Assembly: GCA_947650365.1 (NCBI GenBank)
Contig: OX393550.1
Location: 71,805,478-71,869,477 of the forward strand
Length of the DNA: 64,000 bases
Source of the DNA: Chamaelirium japonicum
Lineage: Eukaryota; Streptophyta; Magnoliopsida; Liliales; Melanthiaceae
Direction of reading: 5' to 3'
Position 1 is the first letter of the stretch. Every line of letters starts with the position of its first letter. Of this stretch, positions 1 through 9,900 are shown in pieces. Made by a program: the position numbers and the translations under genes. A model generated the notes under the pieces. The model searched no databases. It was not told the DNA's origin and saw nothing but the letters and a program-made list of their open reading frames with translations.

Positions 1-378
1 AAGGACCCATACGTCTCAACCACTCTCGAGCACTGGGCTTCGGACGCTCCCACGCGTAATAAGCATTCATTACACCTCCTACACAAGGAAGAAAGGGCAC
101 CGAGGTCGAAGGTCCACGTGCTGCAAAGATCCCCTTCGGAAAGTGGAGCCCAATCCAACCATAAAGATAATGCAGGGGGCAAAAGGAACTGGCCCTGCCT
201 ACTTCCCCTCTTGCATTATCTGCACTCGATAGACTCCAGTATGTTCCACTAAGCCCTTGGTACAACGAGCAGAGGATCGCCGGCGCCAGGTTAAGAAATT
301 CTCCGTTCACCATCCGAGCAGCTGCAAGGAAGGTCCTAGGGCGTATCACATCTCCATTCCAGGGCAGAGCAAAACGGC
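1..378 (-). pseudogene. Plant mobile domain (PMD) type ORF, downstream part, cut by the inner retrotransposon
   Basis: On the minus strand 378 to 1 is open in the frame that continues the ORF at 14299-13355 once the inner element and one 5-bp duplication copy are removed. The translation has features I associate with plant mobile domain (aminotransferase-like, MAIN/MAIL1-related) proteins: an IRPxTF-like start (IRPRTFLAAARM), an LAPAILxSLYQGL block and a HYLYGWIGLHF block. No stop codon occurs to the window edge, so the C-terminus is outside. PMD proteins are nuclear and linked to gene and transposon silencing in Arabidopsis, and the domain also occurs in transposable elements. Here it lies antisense to its host retrotransposon. 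Assignment is by motif memory and needs a profile search. Confidence 0.6.
374..378. repeat. 5-bp target-site duplication ACGGC (left)
   Basis: ACGGC lies directly before the TG of the left LTR and is repeated at 13355-13359 directly after the CA of the right LTR. A 5-bp duplication is the usual product of Gypsy and Copia integrase. It proves the 379-13354 unit is one insertion. Confidence 0.95.
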
Positions 379-407
379 TGTGGTCGCGGAAAAAGATTCG
401 GGTCGTC

Positions 408-413
408 TTTATT
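408..413 (-). promoter_or_regulatory. AATAAA polyadenylation signal in LTR
   Basis: Minus-strand AATAAA lies about 30 bp from the LTR end, the expected place for the R/U5 processing site. The same signal is conserved in the outer element's LTR at 17490-17495 (+) and in the 5' LTR copy at 10478-10483 (-). Confidence 0.6.
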
Positions 414-1096
414 GCGGATCACACGAGATTACAAATTTTCTTTGATCAGGAGATTGTGGGAGAGATCCTCTGGAGGGTCCCTTTGATCCGCGTCTCCACG
501 TGGTGTTCGTGCGAGAGCTCTGAAGGGGTTGCCCAGGACAGAGGTCTTTACAGGGTGAGGGTTTTTGAGAGGCTAAGGAATTTCCACTTTTGATTTTGTC
601 CCGTCCGTGCTTCGCGCTTTCTCGGCTAGGGAGGCTTTGGGCTTCGTTCCTCGGTCTTCGTGTCTTCCTCGATCCTTGTTCGACCTCGGCGTCCTTGATC
701 GTCGGTTCGCGGCGTCGATCGTGTTTTTGGCGTCGGCTTTGGCTTTAGCTTTCGGCTTTGGCGTAGCTTTGGCGTGGCTCTGGCGTTTGCTTTGCTTTGG
801 CGCTTGCGCTTGAACGTAGGCGGGTAGAGACTTGCGATGCTTTAGTTCTTCCGGACTTCGCGTCGTATCGGCTAGAACGTACGGTGCTTTGCTCGTGACC
901 GTCGTAGTTGCTTGGCTTTGGCACGTGCGTTGCTTTAGCGCGGGCTTTACCGGTGCGTTTGCTTTGGCTTCTTGCGTCGGCTTTGACTTTCGCTTCGACT
1001 CGATCTTCTTCTCGAACGACTGGCGTTACCTCTTCAAGGCTTCTTTACTCTTCCGGCTTCCTCGACGGTTGTGGCGTCGGTTTTGGCTTTTCGGCG

Positions 1097-1273
1097 GGGG
1101 TAGCACCGATGCTTGTGCGACGGTTGTGGCGTCGACTTTCGTTGATGAAGACGGCGGGTGTAGCACCGATCTTCGTGCGACGGTTGTAGCGTCGGCTTTT
1201 GTTGATGAAGACGGCGGGTGTGGCACCGGCTTTAGCACGACGGTTGTAGCGTCGGCTTTTGGTTGACGAAGGC
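1097..1273. repeat. 60-bp tandem repeats in LTR (short block)
   Basis: About three units of 60 bp built around GCGACGGTTGTAGCGTCGGC, related to the larger block at 1718-2040. The matching copy in the other LTR is 11167-11343. Confidence 0.85.
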
Positions 1274-1717
1274 GGCAGGGGTAGCACCGGCTTCAGGCCT
1301 TCTTCTCCCGGCTTTCTTCTTCGTGCGAGGAGTCGATGCCTTGATTGAAGACGACGAGTGTTGTCGGCTTCGATCTTCTTCTCCGGCCTTTGCTTATGGC
1401 GTCTTCGGAGCTGATGAAGATCGTTGGAGCAATCGGGTGATGACGGCTCCGGGTCTTCTTCTCCACGCTTTCTTCTTCGTGCGAGGAGTCGAAGCTTTGA
1501 TCTCCGAGTGCAAGGTCTTCACGTTGATGAGGACTTGAAGGGCCAAGGACTCCCGTAGGATATGCTTGCCGTGCCTCGTGAAGCCTTCGGTCTTCGAGCG
1601 TTGGAGCTTCTCTTGCGAAGCTCTTTCGTCTTCGGCTTTCGGACCTGGCAATGGTTGTGACGTTGACTTCTTCTCCAGGCGTGTTTGGCTTGATTGGAGT
1701 TGAAGGCTTCTTTTGGA

Positions 1718-2040
1718 GATGGCGGGTGTAGCACTGATCTCTATGCGACGGTTGTAGCGTCGGCTTTTGTTGATGAAGACGGCGGTGGTAGCACCGATCT
1801 CCGTGCGACGGTTGTAGCGTCGGCTTTGTTGGTGGAGACGGCGGGGGTAGCACCGATCTCCGCACGACGGTTGTAGCGTCGGCTTTGTTGATGAAGACGG
1901 CGGGGGTAGCACCGATCTTCGCACGACGGTTGTAGCGTCGGCTTTGTTGGTGAAGACGGTGGGGGTAGCACCGATCTCCGCACGACGGTTGTAGCGTCGG
2001 CTTTTGTCGACGAAGACGGCAAGGGTGGCACCGGCTTCAG
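1718..2040. repeat. ~60-bp tandem repeats in LTR (long block)
   Basis: Five to six units of 59-60 bp with the core CGACGGTTGTAGCGTCGGC and a GGGGGTAGCACCGATCT segment. The core is itself a near palindrome (CGACG..CGTCG). The second LTR carries the same block at 11788-12110, and the outer element's LTR has fewer units around 16545-16740, so copy number differs between family members. Confidence 0.88.
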
Positions 2041-2408
2041 GCCTTCTTCTCCAAGCTTTCTTCTTCGTGCGAGGAGTCGACGCCTTTGTTGAAGACGACG
2101 GGTGTTGTCGGCTTCGATCTTCTTCTCCGGCCTTTGCTTATGGCTTCTTCGGAGTTGATGAAGATCGTTGGAGAAGTCGGGATGACGACGACTCTGGGTC
2201 TTCTTCTCCAAGCTTTCTTCTTCGTGCGAGGAGTCGAAGCTTTGATCTTCGAGTGCAAGGTCTTCACGTTGATGAGGACTTGAAGGGCCAAGGACTCCCG
2301 TAGGATATGCTTGCCGTGCCTCGTGAAGCCTTCGGTCTTCAAGCGTTGGAGCTCGTCTTTGCAGAGCCTTTTCCTCTTCAGCTTTCGACCCTTTGTGCCT
2401 TCCCCCAC
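2037..2408 (-). other. Small basic ORF inside the LTR, conserved between family copies
   Basis: This 123-codon frame starts just downstream of the LTR TATA box and is rich in Lys and Arg. The same frame, including KASTPRTKKKAWRRRP and EDAISKGRRRRSKPTT-like segments, is open in the other LTR (12107-12478, -) and in the diverged outer LTR (16202-16534, +). The sequence has few stops in several frames because of its GAAG-rich composition, so the openness may be passive. No similarity to a known protein is recognised. Confidence 0.25.
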
Positions 2409-2413
2409 CCCTT

Positions 2414-2423
2414 CTATTTATAG
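2414..2423 (-). promoter_or_regulatory. TATA box of LTR promoter (3' LTR copy)
   Basis: Minus-strand CTATAAATAG. The copy in the 5' LTR (12484-12493) would drive the element, and the outer element has GTATAAATAG at 16147-16156 (+). Conservation of both sequence and position in diverged copies supports it as the core promoter. Confidence 0.75.
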
Positions 2424-2967
2424 GCAAAGGGGGGCGGTTGGGGGAGATATTGCTGAAATCTTTTTGTTTCATCCAATATCTCCCCCCATAACCATCAAGA
2501 TATTGTTCCCTTATTTAGGGAAACAAACTTGATCCCCTCCTTTTTAGGTGGGGTGGTTATGGGCTAGATGTGACTCGATCTTCAAGGATCGAGTTGTTAT
2601 TTTTGTTGCACTTTTGGATCGGATGGCGACACAACGTCATCTTGTCCGTTGGATCGAGGGATCGTCGCGGATCTACGGCTACGTAGACGTCCACGCCACC
2701 TCCCCCCGCATCGAGGCGGTTTTTGATTTCTTTTTCCTTTCTTTTCTTTTCTTTTCTTTTTCTTCTCTTTTTCTTTTTCTTTTTCTTTTCTTTTCTTTTT
2801 CTTTTAGGGCCGGCCCCACCTCTCCATGAGGAGGGGGGCACGGTTTTCTAGAAGGGGGGCCGGTGGGCCCCCCTCTTTGTGTCCGAGTTGTGGGTCCGGT
2901 GGGACCCGTTTGCTTTGGGTCGGGCCATGGCGAGCGAATTGAGTTCGCACGTGGGTCGAGTTCGCAC

Positions 2968-3246
2968 GCGGGTCGTTGTGTGCGGGCCGAGTTTCGCATA
3001 CGGGCCGTTGTGTGTGGGCCGAGTTTCGCATGCGGGCCGTTGTGTGCGGGCCGGGTTTCGCATGCGGGCCGTTGTGTGCGGGCCGGGTTTCGCATACGGG
3101 CCATTGTGTGCGGGCCGAGTTTCGCATACGGGCCGTTGTGTGCGGGCCGAGTTTCGCATGCGGGCCGTTGTGTGCGGGCCCAATTTTGCATGCGGGAGTC
3201 GGGTTTCGCATGCGGGCCGTTGTGTGTGGGCCAAGTTTCGCATGCG
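2968..3246. repeat. 32-bp tandem array at LTR start
   Basis: Roughly nine units of about 32 bp (CGGGCCGTTGTGTGCGGGCC plus GAGTTTCGCATG), one shortened. The array is repeated in the other LTR at 13038-13316 and, with different unit order and sequence, in the outer LTR at about 15370-15640. It lies upstream of the TATA box on the element's sense strand, that is, in U3. Confidence 0.9.
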
Positions 3247-3284
3247 GGTCGGGTCCAATCCGTGGGCTAATTTCAGTGCCCACA

Positions 3285-3297
3285 AATGCCCCCTCAA
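3285..3297 (-). promoter_or_regulatory. Polypurine tract of inner Gypsy-like element
   Basis: The minus strand reads TTGAGGGGGCATT immediately before the 3' LTR. This is the usual plus-strand DNA priming site. The outer element has the same tract at 15280-15292 (+). Confidence 0.85.
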
Positions 3298-3767
3298 GGT
3301 CGAGTGCGCCCGCGGGAAACGCGTAGCATTTGGCCTTGATCGCGTATTTGCGTGGGTTTTGGGTCTTTATAAGGACCCCTTCTTTTTGTTTCCCCTCATC
3401 GTTGAGGGCTTCCGACGGCTTGGAGACGAAAAATCCTAACTAGGGTTTCTTCGTCTAGGGTTTCTTGCTTCCCGACGATGACGCGAGGGATAAAGATGAT
3501 CACCCCATGGAGTTCGAGAAGACGAGGAGATCGTCGAACTGCGGCAGATGGGGTACCACAGGCGAGATGGATCTTCCTTCTTCTTCTTCTTCTTCTTCTT
3601 CTTCTTCTTCTTCTTCTTCTTCTTCTTCTTCTTCTTCTTCTTCTTCTTCTCTGGTTTCTCTTTCCCTTTTTTTTTTTTCTTTTTCTCTTTCCGTCCGTTT
3701 CCCTGTTTTGTCTTTTCTCTTTCTTTTTTTTTTTTTTTTTCTTTCCTTCTCTGGTTTCGGTCTCTTT

Positions 3768-3813
<46 letters not shown>

Positions 3814-3897
3814 CTCTTTCCGTCCGTTTCCCTGTTTTGTCTTTTCTCTTTCTTTTTTTTTTTTTTTTTCTTTCCTTCTCTGGTTTCGGTCTCTTTC

Positions 3898-3946
<49 letters not shown>

Positions 3947-4737
3947 CCGTCCGTTTCCCTGTTTTGTCTTTTCTCTTTCTTTTTTTTTTTTTTTTTTTTT
4001 CTTTCCTTCTCTGGTTTCGGTTTTTTTTTTTTTTTTTCCTTTTGTTTGACATGCAGAGAGGGGGTCGCGACCCCTGTGTGTGATGGGCCGCGCCTTGTCA
4101 CATGCAGCGGGTCGTGGGGCCTCTTTCTTCTTCTCACCTTCTCTTCTTTTTTTTTTTTTTTTTTTGGGTGGAGACAGCAGCAACAACAACGGTGGCTGTG
4201 GCCACGGGCTTGGGCGCAACTGGCACGGGTGCGGCCGGGGGCTGCGGTGGCGGCCGGCGCGCGGGCTGGAGGCGGACGTGGACGCGACGGGCACGGGTGC
4301 GGCCGGGGGCTGCGGTGGCGGCCGGCGCGCGGGCTGGAGGCGGACGTGGGCGCGACGGGCACGGGCGCGGCCGGGGGCTGCGGTGGCGGCCGGTGCGCGG
4401 GCTGGAGGCGGGGGCGCGGGCCGGCGGCGGTCGGGCCGCGGTGCCGGAGCGGCAGGTGGCGTAGGCGGCCGGCGTACGGGCTCCAGCCCTGTATGGGGCA
4501 GTGGGCTTTGGCTCACACGGGCATGGAGCAGCAGCAGCGGCGCGGTGGCTGGGGCGCAGGCGGGCGGGCGGCCGGCTGTGGTGGCCGGGTCGTGCGCGCG
4601 GGTCGGAGGCCAGCAACCCCCTCCCCACCCGGGTCTACTGGTTTTAACCGGAGAGGGGGGGGCTGCAGCTTTTTGTTGTGGCCCCCTCTCGCTTTCTGCC
4701 ATTTGCACAAGGGGGCTGCAGTCGTTACCCCTCTCTC

Positions 4738-4777
<40 letters not shown>

Positions 4778-5129
4778 GTACCAGGGTCTACGAGCCGGCC
4801 ATGGTTGGGGGTTTTGGTGACTGCGGGTCCCACTTCTCTGCCTTCTTTGTTTCATGGACACAGCAGAAGCGAGGTGGCCGGCTTGGGTTCCGGCACGGGG
4901 CGCAGGAGTTGGAGACCACAACCCCGTTTGGGGGCTGTGGGTTTTCGGAGAGAAGAGGGCTGTGGCTATTTTTTGCTACGGCCCCCTCTATATTTTTGTT
5001 TTTGGCATTAAGAGGCTGTGGCCCTTTGGTTTCTTGGATTTTGAAGGAAGGAAAGGGCTGCTGACCGCTCTCCGGTCTCGAGTTTTTCATGGGGCTATCG
5101 TCCCCTTTGGGGCTGCAGCTTCAGCTCCC

Positions 5130-5161
<32 letters not shown>

Positions 5162-5200
5162 CTTTTTTCTTTTTTCAGACTTCTGGACTTGCACTGCCCT
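3298..5200 (-). repeat. Non-coding 3' internal region: TTC tract, homopolymer-rich tandem repeats and GC-rich 66-bp repeats
   Basis: No credible gene. Seen on the plus strand: a (TTC)n tract at about 3570-3651; three copies of a ~128-bp unit (CCGTCCGTTTCCCTGTTTTG at 3691, 3820 and 3947) separated by long T runs up to about 4040; then three units of a ~66-bp GC-rich repeat at about 4205-4410 (GCGGCCGGGGGCTGCGGTGG). Further T runs lie at about 4743-4776 and 5131-5161. Long frames across these tracts only encode poly-Lys, poly-Phe or Gly/Ala/Arg and are not genes. Confidence 0.8.
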
Positions 5201-6760
5201 TTTCTTCTGGAATTGACCTCGCATCTTGATTTGACTTGCACTTTTCGTCTCCTTGTAGGACTTATCCCTTCGAGTGCTTTTCGAAGGCCGACGGGACCGT
5301 TGAGGTCTACCGCGAGAGTAGAGCAACTGGCAAGGTTGCACCTGGGCAGGCTGGGCGAGACGGGCTAGATGTTCCTCTGGACTTTGGAGATAACTTTTCC
5401 TGGTGGTGATGTCAGCTTGGAGGACATCGAGATGGGTGTTCTGGAGTTCAACGAGGAGGAAGACGAAGCCACTAGCATTGACAATGAGCAGCCTGTCTTG
5501 GTCGTCCTTTGCTTACCGATCTTGACCATGGTGACTGCTCCAACGGTCTTTTTGGCTTCGCGGAGATAACGGAGGATGCGGTCTCCCACGGGAGTACGCA
5601 TCTTCGTTTCCCTTTTGCGCAACCCTTCTGCCGCCGTTATGAGAGCTTTCCGACTTCTGGATGGATCGTCGATGCGGTCTCCCAAGGGAGTACGCATCTT
5701 CGTTTTCCTTTTGCGCGAGTTTTCTACCGCCGTACTTCGAAGCAGGAAGCGTGTGTCGAAGTTGGACGAGCTCATTCTCACCGATGAGGGATCTTCACGG
5801 TAGATCGTTCGACCGAATCCGGAGTTGCCATTCAGAAGTCAGTCCCAACGGATGTTTTGGTTGCAGCTTCTTTGTCAGTTCTTGTGACGTCTTTGACAGC
5901 CGTCACGACGATGGTCCTGGAGGCGATTCCCGTGCTTGGGTCTTCAGGACAGGATCGCGCCTTGTTTCAGCACTTAGAGGCTTGCCATCGAAAGTGTAGA
6001 TCGCAGAGCCTTCTTTCTAAGCTTCTTTTGGAGAGTTGTGCTGGAAGTTTATCCAGGCGACGCTTGCACCCTTCCAGGAGGAGGGTCTTGACGCTTTGAG
6101 TAGCCGGTGGGTTTTCCGGTGGATGGCTCCTTGTTTGAGGAGCATATGTGCACCCTTTTGGCGGATAGCTAGGCTTATTGCTTGCAACGGGCTTCATTAG
6201 TGGAGGACGCTTCCTTGGCATTGGCAAAGGTTGAGGAAGAGAAACGTCGACTTGAGGGGCTTCTCACGTTGCTACTGCAGACTTGGTTCGGGTGCAGAAG
6301 AAGGTGGAGATTACTCGCGCGTCGCTTCAGAAGCTGGAATCCCTCCTTGCAAGGCAGCGTGCAAAGCTGGCGACGCGTTGAACTGGTAGGGCGATCGAGA
6401 AGGCTTCTGGAGTGAACCTTGCGAGGCAGCGTGCAGAGCTGGCAACGCGTCGGAAGCTGACGGCTTCTCTACCACTGGAATTGCAGCGCGTGTAAGCTGC
6501 GGGAGGCGGGCCGCTTTGGCGCCTCTAGGACTTCGACTTGCTACTCATGCGTTGCTTCAGAAGCTGGAGTTCCGTTTCGAGAAAGCTCGAGCAACCGAGA
6601 AGACTTTTGTAACGGAGCTTGCAAAGCAGCGGGAGGAGCTCACGAATCGCCGAGAGCTGGTGGTTTCTTGCCTTTCGGAGTTGCACCATGTGGTTGCCTC
6701 TAGAGATGAGCTGTGGCAGCGCCGGGAGCTGGTGGCTTGACGTAGGCTGACGGCTTCTCG
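5200..6760 (+). pseudogene. Decayed antisense ORF of inner element: PMD-family-associated N-terminal segment and coiled-coil remnant
   Basis: The plus strand (antisense to the element) holds short open pieces interrupted by stops. Around 5576-5803 the frame resembles the N-terminal part of the antisense PMD-type ORF at 14299 (shared LILTDEGSSR and a GVRIFVSLLR-like block, here followed by a stop). Around 6180-6740 pieces rich in Glu, Lys, Leu and Arg (ASLALAKVEEEKRRLEGLL; EKTFVTELAKQREELTNRRE) look like a coiled coil. Together they suggest that this copy carried the same kind of antisense gene with a coiled-coil region, now broken. The full domain is not visible. Confidence 0.35.
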
Positions 6761-6902
6761 ATCCCCGGAGTGGGACTTGCGTCTTTTCTGGGCTTATTTT
6801 CCTGGAATGGTGGTTTATTATTATTTTTTGTTTGGACTGAACCTTTACAGGCTGCCTACGTACCCTACTGAAAGGGATCAAGTCACACGTAGTTCCTTTA
6901 TT

Positions 6903-6903
<1 letters not shown>

Positions 6904-6943
<40 letters not shown>
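6904..6943. repeat. Long T homopolymer
   Basis: About 37 T residues directly downstream (element sense) of the gag ORF stop, read as poly-A on the element strand. Its length in this assembly may be unreliable. Confidence 0.8.
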
Positions 6944-6944
<1 letters not shown>

Positions 6945-6965
6945 GGCAAGGGGGGTAACCTTGCG

Positions 6966-9900
6966 CTAGACAAAGTACCTTTTGAGGGACTTGCCGCTGG
7001 CAGGCAGAGTCACCGCTGGTTTGCAGTTGTCGTCCACCTTCTTCGCTTCAATGTAGTTAGAAGTGAAGATCTTCTTGACTGGAGTTTTGATGATTGCTGA
7101 AGTTTGACTGGAGCCGATGTCTCGGTGGTTCAGAAGACTTTGTTCGTCGCTCTTGGAGAGGCGAGCTTGAGTCTTTGTCAGGCGATGTGGTATTGCAGCT
7201 GAGGGTAGTGAACCCATATGCACCGTGCTTTCTTTGTTGTGGCTGGATTTGAACATCAACTCGGTGGAGTTTTGCCCCCGAGTGTTTTCTGTCTTGATTG
7301 CGAGTCGCTCGGAGCTAGTGTACTTAGAAGACTGGGTTGAGCTCGAGGCGTGCAACAGACCATGTAACGGTAGTGTCATCTCTTGTAAAGTGATGAAGTT
7401 GGCCTTGGAGAATGGTGACGCTGGTTCTTTTGCCGGAGTGGAAGGTGATCGTCCTGACTTGCGAAGCCATTGAGGTGCGAGCGACAGGACTGTCGCATCT
7501 TGAGCAGGCAACGGAACGTGTGGCGTTGAGCTTGATTTGGAGTTGAGGTGAATTTTCTGTCTCGATGCTGATGCTTCTTTGTCTTTGTGCACCGTCTGGC
7601 TGGAGAATGTTGCTAGTTTTGCAAGTGGAGTGGTTTTATCCCTCGCGGCTGCTTTGACTTTCTGGGCTCGTGGAGCTTTTGCTGGAGAAACTTCTGCAAC
7701 GGGGTCTTCGGCCTGGTGGCACTCGACGTCAGCAAGGTGTGATTCAGCCTCGTTGCAGTGCTTGCCGTTGGCGACGATGGTTCTCCCCATGCTTTCGATG
7801 TTGGTGCCGCTTTCTTCATTGAGCACTTGGTGAACTTCCCTCATGCAACCGGAGACCTTGAGGTTTTGATCAACTTCAAGGAAGCGGCTGGGGAAAAACT
7901 CCTGGAGTGTCGCCAGCTCTGGGCATGTTTGCTGGAGAAGATTTTTCGAACTTACTGGAGGTACTTTGGACGTCTTTCTTTCTGGAGCTTCACTCTTTTC
8001 CTTGAAGGTCTTTCTTTCGGGGAGTTTTGTTGTCGCCTGATCTTGCTCGTGGTTGGCCAGACGTGTTATCCTGTAGCTTGATCGTTGTGGCCTTCTCTTT
8101 CGAGGTGTCATAGCCCATGCATTTTCATCAGTAAGATCTTCTTCGTCAGGGTGAAGAATTGGTGCCGTGACCGAAGGCTCTTCTTTGATCGGAAGGACTT
8201 GCTCTTCTGGAGGCTTTACCGATTCATCTTCTGATCCCCAGCCGGTTGGCTTGATTTCTTTCATTGGGATCGAAGGAGGTTTGGAGTAGAAGACGTAGAA
8301 GTCGAACTTACCTGATGGCTGGCCTAGCAGGCTGACTTCAGGGTCTCTTTGCTCGTTTCTTGCTTTGAGCACATGCTGGGATGTAGCTTTGTTTGGAAGA
8401 GGGAGTGCTTGCGCGAGAGGCGGTTGCCCCCAAGGCAGTGAGGATTTGGCCCTGGGTACTGCAGGAGCATACCGTCGTTGTCTTCTTGGAGCTGGTTTCG
8501 CCATCGATCTTTGACAGACGATGCGCAGCCTTGCTGAAGTGCGTTGTGGAGCGGTCAGTGCTGGCGGGAAGGAATCGAAGGTGATTGACGTCATATTTGA
8601 CTCGACGATATCACTAGAGTCCATCTCGATCATCCCTTGCTTGGCGAGTGTCATGATCTTATCTTTGAAGACAAAGCACTTCTCGATGGGATGGCTGAAC
8701 ATCCGGTGGTACTTGCAGAAGAGCGGATCGTTGACTCGATGTGCTTGTTCCGGCCTTTTTGGTGGCGGAAGTTCGATCATCTTTTCTTGCATCAACTGAT
8801 CAAACATGGAGGAAACTTCCGAGTCTGGGAAGGGATACTCCTTAGCTTCAAGCTCCTCGAGGGTCATCCTTGGTGGCCGTTGAGGCTGAGGAGGTGGTAT
8901 GGCGGCTCCTTTGCCTTTGTCCAGCTTGCCACCGATCTTGAGTGGTTTGGAAGTCGAAGCGAGGTCGGTGACATTAACTTGCTTTGATGCCGCCGGTTCG
9001 TCCTCCTCTTCCACCTTCTGGAAGGCTATGGCCTTTGAGTCCCCGCGATTTGCTAAGCTGAGCTCCATGTCGTGGGCTCGAGTCGCCAGTTCTTCGAAGG
9101 ACCGAGGCTTGATCCCTTTGAGGATGTAGAGCAAGCCCCAGTGCATGCCTTGGGTGCACAACTCAATAGCCGAGTCTTCAGACAAGCGATCTCGCGAGTT
9201 TAGCGCAAGGTTTCTCCAACGATCAATGTAGTCGATCACCGGCTCATCCTTCCTTTGCTTGGTAGCAGTAAGCTCGGTCATGCTGACGATGCGCCGAGTA
9301 CTGTAGAAGCGGTTGAGGAACTCCCTCTCCATTTGATCCCAGCTGTCAATGGATCCTGGAGGAAGATCAATATACCAGTCAAAAGCATTACCTTTGAGGG
9401 TGCGAACGAACTGCTTCACCATCGCGTCGTCGTATGTGCCGGCGTTGTTGCAAGTTTCGACGAAGTGGGCAATGTGTTGTCTTGGATTTCCCTTCCCGTC
9501 GAAGTGCTGGAACTTTGGTGGCTGGAACCCGGTAGGGAAGCGCAGCTGTTGGATCCTTGTGGTGTAAGGCTTTGAATATGCCGCCGTAATAGGAGGTAGG
9601 CTGCTGCCGTGGGAACGCATCATGTCTGCCACCAGTGCTTGTATCTGCTGGGCATTCATCATCGCTGCCATCGAAGGTTGCGCGGCCGCCGAGGCTGGCA
9701 CGGGAGCCGAGGAAAGTGCAGGAGTAGTTGCTAGTATTGTCGGGCCAACTTCTGCAAGAGCAAGAGTTGGAGACGGGGCTGGGGCAGCTACTGGAGAAGC
9801 AGGAGGTTGACCGAATATTGCGGCATCCCTGGCACTCAGCCTTTGAAGCAAGGTGTTGATGTGACGATCTTTCTCTTCTATTAGTCGGGTGAGCTGAGCC

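Larger units (their letters stand above)
379..3284 (-). repeat. 3' LTR of inner Gypsy-like element
   Basis: 2906 bp, apparently identical to 10449-13354. On the minus strand it begins TGTGGGCACTGAAATT after the polypurine tract and ends CGCGACCACA. It contains a TATA box (2414-2423), an AATAAA polyadenylation signal (408-413) and two tandem-repeat blocks. A 5-bp duplication copy follows at 374-378. Confidence 0.95.

Noticed and set aside
2968-3246. Regular ~32-bp repeats that could suggest a CRISPR array
   Set aside because: Units follow each other without unique spacers, lie in an LTR and occur in a plant genome; this is a simple tandem array.
4080-4820. Gly/Ala/Arg-rich frames over GC-rich sequence
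   Set aside because: Composition of 66-bp GC repeats keeps all frames open; no domain visible.
3396-4921. Long frames on both strands with poly-Lys, poly-Phe, poly-Ser or Leu runs
   Set aside because: They are translations of TTC and T-homopolymer tracts in non-coding element DNA.
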